NCBI RefSeq assembly: GCF_019880585.1
Contig: NZ_JAINVV010000006.1
Coordinates: forward strand, 124,001 to 188,000
Direction: 5' to 3'
DNA from: Sphingomonas colocasiae
Lineage (GTDB): Bacteria; Pseudomonadota; Alphaproteobacteria; Sphingomonadales; Sphingomonadaceae
DNA length: 64,000 bases
Shown: piece by piece, positions 62,515 through 64,000 of the stretch
Layout: each line of letters starts with the position of its first letter
How positions within the stretch are numbered: position 1 is the stretch's first letter
Translations under genes and position numbers: made by a program
Notes under the pieces: generated by a model
What the model was told of the DNA's origin: nothing
Database searches by the model: none
Seen by the model: only the letters and a program-made list of their open reading frames with translations

Positions 62515-63387
62515 TCAGCGCTTCTTCATGAAGAATTCGACGGGGACGAGGAGCGCGATCTGCTCGCCCGCGACCTCCTGCGGCGGCTTGGGCAGCGGGC
62601 TGGCGCGCCGCACCAGCGCGGCGACCTCGCTATCGAGCAGCGAGAAGCCGCGGCTGCGGCGGATCTGCGAATTGATCACGCGCCCGCTCCTGTCCATCAC
62701 GATCCGCACCTGGACGACATCCTCCTGCCCCGCGCTCTGCGCCGCGTCTGGATAGCGCTTGCGCCGCTCGAGCGCGGCCAGCACCTTCGCTTCCCAGGTC
62801 TGCTCGGCGCGCGAGTTGCTGTTGGAGGGTGCGCCGGTCTGCGGCGCCTTGGGCTTGTCCTTGTTGGGCGCCTCGGGGGCCGCCTGATGCGTCGTCTCCT
62901 CGGCCGGCTTGTCCGCCTGCTCCTTCTTCTCCTCCGGCTTCTCGCGCACCGGCACCGCCACATCGGGCGTGATGTTGAACGCGAGCTTGGGGATCGGCGG
63001 CAGCTTGAGCTTGTCGATCACCGGCTCGGGCTCGGCCTTTTTCTGCTCGGGCGTCGGCGGACTGAGCGTCGGCGGCGCCGGCGGCGCCGATGGCAGTTCC
63101 GCCATCTCGACCACCATCGCCGCCATCGGTGGTGCGGGCGTCGCGCCGGCAAATCCCACGAACAGCGCCGCCGCGACCGCGCCATGCACGCCGAGCGAGG
63201 CCAGCCCCGCCCCCATCAGCCGCCGACTGTCGTCGACGGGCGCGATCACCGACACCGGCGTCGCAGCCGCGAGCGGCCCCGTCCCGGTCTTCCCGAGCGC
63301 GTCGGCCTTCTCCACGTTCCTGGGCGGAACCGACGTTGCGCCAGCCGTCGACACCCCGGGCTTCTTCAGGGTTGCCTGGACGGTCAT
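62515..63387 (-). CDS. tonB: TonB family energy transducer
   Basis: The 290-residue protein has a cytoplasmic N-terminal arm of about 60 residues, one membrane anchor ([18 protein letters not shown]), a Pro/Glu/Lys-rich periplasmic spacer, and a C-terminal TonB domain ([44 protein letters not shown]). It couples the proton motive force from ExbB/ExbD to outer membrane receptors. Its start overlaps the exbD stop by ATGA. Confidence 0.93.
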   Translation of the reverse strand: MTVQATLKKPGVSTAGATSVPPRNVEKADALGKTGTGPLAAATPVSVIAPVDDSRRLMGAGLASLGVHGAVAAALFVGFAGATPAPPMAAMVVEMAELPSAPPAPPTLSPPTPEQKKAEPEPVIDKLKLPPIPKLAFNITPDVAVPVREKPEEKKEQADKPAEETTHQAAPEAPNKDKPKAPQTGAPSNSNSRAEQTWEAKVLAALERRKRYPDAAQSAGQEDVVQVRIVMDRSGRVINSQIRRSRGFSLLDSEVAALVRRASPLPKPPQEVAGEQIALLVPVEFFMKKR

Positions 63388-63812
63388 GGCTGCGCGGCTC
63401 CGGGTTCGAGGCCGACCAGCGCCACCTTCAGATAGCCCGAGGCGCGCAGCTCGTTCATCAGACCCATCAGGTCGCCATAATTGACGACCTTGTCGGCACG
63501 CAGGAAGATCCGCGCATTGAGATTGCCCTTGGTCCGCTCGCCCAGCCGCGCCGCCAGCGCCGCCCGCTCGATCCGGTCATTGCCCAGACTCAGCGACAGG
63601 TCCTTGCCGAGGCTCAGCACGATCGGCTCCTCGGTCTGGGGCTGCGCCTGCGCGGTCGAGACCGGCAGGTCGACATTGACGTTCACGGTCGCGAGCGGCG
63701 CCGCGACCATGAAGATGATCAGCAGCACCAGCATCACGTCGATGAACGGCGTCACATTGATGTCGTGGTTGAGATCGAGCCCGTCGTCGCTGTGGGAGAG
63801 CTTCATCGCCAT
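63384..63812 (-). CDS. exbD: ExbD/TolR family protein
   Basis: The 142-residue protein has the ExbD pattern: [21 protein letters not shown], with the proton-carrying Asp of the membrane helix at about residue 26, then a periplasmic domain ([36 protein letters not shown]). It is 12 bases downstream of exbB and coupled to tonB. Confidence 0.94.
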   Translation of the reverse strand: MAMKLSHSDDGLDLNHDINVTPFIDVMLVLLIIFMVAAPLATVNVNVDLPVSTAQAQPQTEEPIVLSLGKDLSLSLGNDRIERAALAARLGERTKGNLNARIFLRADKVVNYGDLMGLMNELRASGYLKVALVGLEPGAAQP

Positions 63813-63824
63813 GGCGCGAGATCC

Positions 63825-64000
63825 TCAGGCGGCCGCGGCGCGGACGGATCCGCGCGCGCCAAGCTTCACATCGACCTCATGGCTGACGAGGCAGGCGACC
63901 TGGGTCGAGGCGTCCGCCAGGTTGCGCCGATAGCCCGCCACGCTGCGCGCCACATGATTGTACATGATCACCGCCGGGATCGCCGCGACCAGACCCATCG
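63825..64000 (-). CDS. exbB: ExbB/MotA/TolQ family protein, C-terminal part
   Basis: The gene runs off the right edge; the last 58 residues are visible. They begin MGLVAAIPAVIMYNH, the last membrane helix of the ExbB family (GLxxAIPAVxxYN), followed by a cytoplasmic tail with VAGYRRNLADASTQV. It is the proton channel subunit of the TonB-ExbB-ExbD complex and the first gene seen in this unit. Confidence 0.9.
   Translation of the reverse strand, partial: MGLVAAIPAVIMYNHVARSVAGYRRNLADASTQVACLVSHEVDVKLGARGSVRAAAA

Overview
The window is a high-GC alphaproteobacterial chromosome segment, most likely from a sphingomonad (Sphingomonadaceae). The reasons are the TonB-dependent receptors with sphingomonad-type plug motifs, the Spinster-type MFS carrier, the DUF3606 and Usg small proteins, a CIRCE-controlled groESL, and the general richness in catabolic and peptidase genes. 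No rRNA, complete tRNA, CRISPR array or intact insertion sequence was seen.

Layout. (1) 1-1510: end of a cytochrome bd-type (cyanide-insensitive) quinol oxidase operon, cioA (partial), cioB and a 34-residue DUF2474 microprotein. (2) 1540-1985: scar with a tyrosine-recombinase C-terminal fragment and a second gene fragment. (3) 1985-9434: catabolic island with a BKACE (DUF849) enzyme, a 6-oxocamphor-hydrolase-like crotonase, a DUF6351 hydrolase, a TonB-dependent receptor and a TetR regulator. The divergent promoter region carries two oppositely oriented copies of one operator. (4) 9526-13818: an SdpR/SdpI-like pair with an exported short-chain dehydrogenase, divergent from an exported serine hydrolase. 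(5) 13819-18450: gene-poor tract with a truncated LysR gene, a duplicated pair of very small genes, a MarR-like regulator, DUF3606, and an orphan terminator. (6) 18449-26472: ectoine/hydroxyectoine locus: MarR regulator, ectABCD, a dedicated aspartokinase and two MFS carriers.

(7) 26586-49992: a TonB receptor and MFS carrier divergent from a long plus-strand array: two AraC-type regulators, heterotetrameric sarcosine oxidase (soxBDAG), TetR, two DUF885 metallopeptidases, an S9 peptidase, a divergent gamma-glutamyltransferase homologue, an esterase and aminopeptidase P. Most hydrolases have export signals, whereas aminopeptidase P and sarcosine oxidase look cytoplasmic. This suggests import and stepwise breakdown of a peptide-like compound that yields sarcosine. 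That is my leading candidate for an undescribed system.

(8) 50282-53473: an uncharacterised two-gene unit, a GNAT-like protein plus a large protein with two C-terminal membrane segments. (9) 53660-55438: a small protein, then a BLUF photoreceptor divergent from a Crp/Fnr regulator. (10) 56384-59425: IS5-type remnant, groEL-groES under a CIRCE element with a groEL that lacks the GGM tail, and two small genes including usg. (11) 59855-64000: a secreted retropepsin-like aspartic protease, then a minus-strand exbB (partial)-exbD-tonB-fecR-hypothetical array.

All family names come from reading the translated sequences by eye. No database search was run.
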